Below, piece by piece: positions 61,691 through 64,000 of a stretch of 64,000 bases of DNA. The notes under the pieces are model-generated. The model worked only from the letters and a program-made list of their open reading frames with translations, was not told where the DNA came from and did not search any database. Position 1 is the stretch's first letter. Every line of letters begins with the position of its first letter. The translations under genes and the position numbers were made by a program. This DNA comes from Archangium sp. (GTDB lineage Bacteria; Myxococcota; Myxococcia; Myxococcales; Myxococcaceae). The stretch is taken from assembly GCA_030681645.1 (NCBI GenBank), contig JAUXRX010000023.1, positions 1-64,000 of the forward strand, read 5' to 3'.

Positions 61691-64000
61691 ATGATGAAGA
61701 CGCTGCTGAGCTGGTCGTGTTGTGCCCTGCTGCTGCTCGCCGTGCCTGCGCAGGCCCGTGATTGGTTCGTGCGTGAAGGCGCGAGCGGCGGCGATGGCTC
61801 GATGAACAAGCCCTTCGGAGATCCGTGGCAGGCGCTCGACAAGTGCGAGGCGAACGACGCCATTCACGTCGCGGGCGGCAAGTACTTCGGCCGCAGCAAC
61901 ACCGGGTACTGGGTCATTCCCTTCGATGGGGTGCAGCTCATCGGCGGCTACGACAAGGACTTCAAGGAGCGCGATCCCTGGAAGAACCTCACCCAGCTGC
62001 TCTGGGACAAGACCTCGAAGAACTGGCCCAAGGAGGTGCGGCTGGGCTCGAACGCGAAGAACACGGTGGTCGACGGCCTCGTGCTCGACATGCGCGAGCA
62101 GAATAAATACGCGGACGACGCGCAGACCGGCCGCGCCGCGGACCCCGGGCAGGAGCACGCGATGCGCTTCTCCATGCCCGTCACCGTGCGCAACTCGATC
62201 ATCATCAACCCGGGCGAGAACGGCATCGTCTGCTCGCAGGGCTCGACGCTGGAGAACAACCTGGTGCTCAACGCGCTGGTGTGGGGCGTGGTGATCAACT
62301 CGAATAGCGCCGAGGCGAAGTCGGTGGCCACGGTGAAGAACAACACCATCGCCTTCTCGTACGACGACCGCGCCGCCGGCAAGGGTGGCTATGCGGGCGC
62401 GGCGATCGCGGTGAAGGGCGCGGCGAACATCTCGAACAACATCCTCATCAACAGCGACAACAGCGCCGTCTACATGTCGGTGCTGACCGAGAAGGTCTCG
62501 CTCACGGGCAACGTGTTCTTCCAGAACCTCTTCGCCAACCTGTCGTTCGGCGTCGATGGCCGGACCACCTCGATCGACGACTCGGGCATGGACTCGCTCG
62601 ACGAGGTGGGCCTCAAGGCCTTCGAGGGCAACGAGGTGAAGAACCCGCAGCTCGAGTTCGACCCGAAGTGGATGGACAAGGCCAGCAAGCGCACCGCGGC
62701 CCAGCCCGGCAAGCTGGTGATGGACGACTGGAACAAGAGCCGCCAGCTGCTGGGGTTGCCCATGATCGAGAAGGGTGGGGCGGGCGCCAGCGGCATCGCG
62801 CCGGCCTACGAGCTCGACTGGGCGCTCAAGCTCTTCTCGCCGAAGGCCAACGTGAAGGCCGGCGCGCGCAAGCTCAAGCTCGAGGTGAAGCTGCAGGGCG
62901 GTGACTCGGGGCCGCAGCGCAGCTACACGAAGAGCGAGCTGTCGAGCTGGCTCGCCAGCCCCGCCTCGGTCGACGGCAAGCCGCTGGAGATCGTGGTGGC
63001 GATCGGCAGCGTGGCGAACATTCAGGGCATCCCCTCTTCGTTCAAGAAGGACGATCACGCGGGCGCCGATCTCTACGAGACCACCGGTGAGCACCGCCGG
63101 GTGATCGGGTTCTTCAAGAAGGGCAGCTCGGCGCAGCGGGTGATCGAAGAGAACTCCGGCTGGTACCGCGGGCAGGGCAACCCCGACCGGCTCTTCCTGG
63201 CGCGCGGCGTGGCGTACGCGCTCTCGGGGGTGGTGAAGGGCGGCTTCTTCGTCGACAGCATCGAGGCGTACGACGCCAGCGCCTCGGCGGCGGCGGCGGC
63301 GCGGCCGGCCGGTCGCGACTGGTTCGTGCGCGCAGGCGCGAGCGGCGGAGACGGCAGCAGGAGCAAGCCCTTCAAGGACCCCTGGCAGGCGCTGGAGAAG
63401 CTCGAGGCGGGCGACTCCGTGCACGTGGCCGAGGGCGAGTACTGGGGCAAGCTCAAGGCCGGCACCTGGAAGATCGACACCACCAACGTCGCGCTCATCG
63501 GCGGCTACGACAAGGACTTCACCGAGCGCAACCCGTGGACGCACCCGACGCGGCTGCTCACCCCGGCCGACTTCAAGGGCACGAAGGGCGGCTACACCAT
63601 CGAGGGCGTCGACGATCACAGCGGCGCGATCGTCGATGGCTTCATCTTCGACAAGAAGACGCTCAACCAATACGAGAGCGACGGCGACCTCCAGTACGAC
63701 AAGTCAGACAAGACCGAGCACATCTGGCTGGCGCGGCCGGGCTGCATCATCCGCAACAACGTGTTCCTCAACGGCGCGTCGGCGGCGCTGCGCGTGGCGG
63801 GTGGGCAGACGATCGAGAACAACATCTTCATCAACCACGTGTACCGGACGGTGAACGCGGGCGGCGGCTTCGGCGGCACCTTCGTGTTCAGGAACAACAC
63901 GGTGCTCTTCTCGTGGGACCCGGTGCGCTTCGGGGAAGGCCACGGCTCGAACGGCAACCTGCTCTCGCTCGAGGGGCGCGTCGAGGCGGTGGTGGACAAC
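61691..64000 (+). CDS. Secreted parallel beta-helix protein with internal duplication (3' partial)
   Basis: The ATG follows a GAGGGGG site. A Sec signal ends 'LLAVPAQA|RDWFV'. Two long copies of a ~540-residue unit follow: the first starts 'RDWFVREGASGGDGSMNKPF' and the second, at about 63316, 'RDWFVRAGASGGDGS'. Each has 'PWQALDK' or its equivalent, 'VQLIGGYDKDFKERDPW' and PbH1-like repeats ('ATVKNNTIAF', 'NISNNILINSDNSAVYMS') that build a right-handed beta-helix of the pectate-lyase type. A non-helical segment (~residues 330-530) separates the copies. The gene runs off the window, so further copies are possible. Surface polysaccharide binding or lyase activity is inferred from the fold. Confidence 0.85.
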   Translation, partial: MMKTLLSWSCCALLLLAVPAQARDWFVREGASGGDGSMNKPFGDPWQALDKCEANDAIHVAGGKYFGRSNTGYWVIPFDGVQLIGGYDKDFKERDPWKNLTQLLWDKTSKNWPKEVRLGSNAKNTVVDGLVLDMREQNKYADDAQTGRAADPGQEHAMRFSMPVTVRNSIIINPGENGIVCSQGSTLENNLVLNALVWGVVINSNSAEAKSVATVKNNTIAFSYDDRAAGKGGYAGAAIAVKGAANISNNILINSDNSAVYMSVLTEKVSLTGNVFFQNLFANLSFGVDGRTTSIDDSGMDSLDEVGLKAFEGNEVKNPQLEFDPKWMDKASKRTAAQPGKLVMDDWNKSRQLLGLPMIEKGGAGASGIAPAYELDWALKLFSPKANVKAGARKLKLEVKLQGGDSGPQRSYTKSELSSWLASPASVDGKPLEIVVAIGSVANIQGIPSSFKKDDHAGADLYETTGEHRRVIGFFKKGSSAQRVIEENSGWYRGQGNPDRLFLARGVAYALSGVVKGGFFVDSIEAYDASASAAAAARPAGRDWFVRAGASGGDGSRSKPFKDPWQALEKLEAGDSVHVAEGEYWGKLKAGTWKIDTTNVALIGGYDKDFTERNPWTHPTRLLTPADFKGTKGGYTIEGVDDHSGAIVDGFIFDKKTLNQYESDGDLQYDKSDKTEHIWLARPGCIIRNNVFLNGASAALRVAGGQTIENNIFINHVYRTVNAGGGFGGTFVFRNNTVLFSWDPVRFGEGHGSNGNLLSLEGRVEAVVDN

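Noticed and set aside
60920..63670. A 916-codon minus-strand frame ending in the methylase-like gene.
   Set aside because: Its first 700 codons are antisense to the beta-helix gene, which has a signal peptide and internal repeats; the methylase itself starts at ATG 61570.

Overview
The window is high-GC bacterial DNA that reads as a myxobacterium (Myxococcota, Myxococcales-type). Supporting signs are a protein with a MYXO-CTERM-like tail (GCGC, hydrophobic segment, Arg run), a DUF2378 (Myxococcus paralogous family) gene, PATAN/DUF4388-type signalling proteins, PilZ and AgmX/PglI-type domains, and several lipoproteins with Asp-Ala-Gly or Gly/Ala/Thr repeat linkers. Genes are packed tightly, often with ATGA or GTGA stop/start overlaps. 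No rRNA, tRNA, CRISPR array, insertion sequence or prophage was recognised. No intergenic stretch is longer than about 300 bases, provided the doubtful gene at 32685-33170 is accepted.

Layout. 0-6 kb: end of a repeat-rich Cys-containing protein, DUF2378, an acyl-CoA ligase, then leftward genes for a serine hydrolase, a cystathionine beta-synthase type enzyme and a YgiT-like zinc finger. 6-10.9 kb: a hypothetical protein, an AmgK/MurU-like sugar kinase and nucleotidyltransferase pair (peptidoglycan sugar recycling) separated by a perfect 29-bp inverted repeat, a PP2C phosphatase, DUF192 and TrmL. 10.9-18.5 kb: two very large signalling/scaffold genes around a PilZ gene. One is a 1463-aa coiled-coil J-domain protein, the other a 936-aa pseudo-receiver/PATAN/TM/TPR protein. 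18.5-26 kb: tsaD-rsmA, a collagen-like lipoprotein, a hypothetical gene, and a leftward four-gene operon containing a 47-aa gene, a methyltransferase and a lipoprotein. 25.6-29.1 kb: deoxynucleoside kinase, panB-panC, smpB-sspB. 29.2-34.8 kb: stress and accessory genes, an EamA transporter, DUF971, a VapBC-type toxin-antitoxin pair and a nitrilase-family amidase.

34.8-45.7 kb is the conserved translation operon rimP-nusA-ylxR-infB-ylxP-rbfA-truB, followed by a small beta-grasp protein, a PgpH-like 7TM-HD phosphodiesterase and ybeY. A possible attenuator precedes rimP. 45.7-54.8 kb: two POT-family transporters around a UPF0158 gene, a CxxCH lipoprotein, a LamG/MYXO-CTERM surface protein, an AbiEi-DUF559 protein and a TPR membrane protein. 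54.8-64 kb: uvrA, a zinc-ribbon protein, a Gly/DAG-linker lipoprotein, an N-terminally short RNA ligase, an AgmX-C lipoprotein, a DNA-methylase-like protein with an altered motif, and a duplicated beta-helix exoprotein that runs off the window.

The most unusual signal is a set of interspersed palindromic repeats that sit not only between genes (18.51, 29.15 kb) but inside reading frames, where they appear to have been absorbed as extra codons (0.2, 1.7, 30.8, 45.1 kb). The other strong items are the receiver domain whose phospho-acceptor Asp is Glu, the giant J-domain coiled coil, and the overlapping alternative hairpins ahead of the nusA operon.
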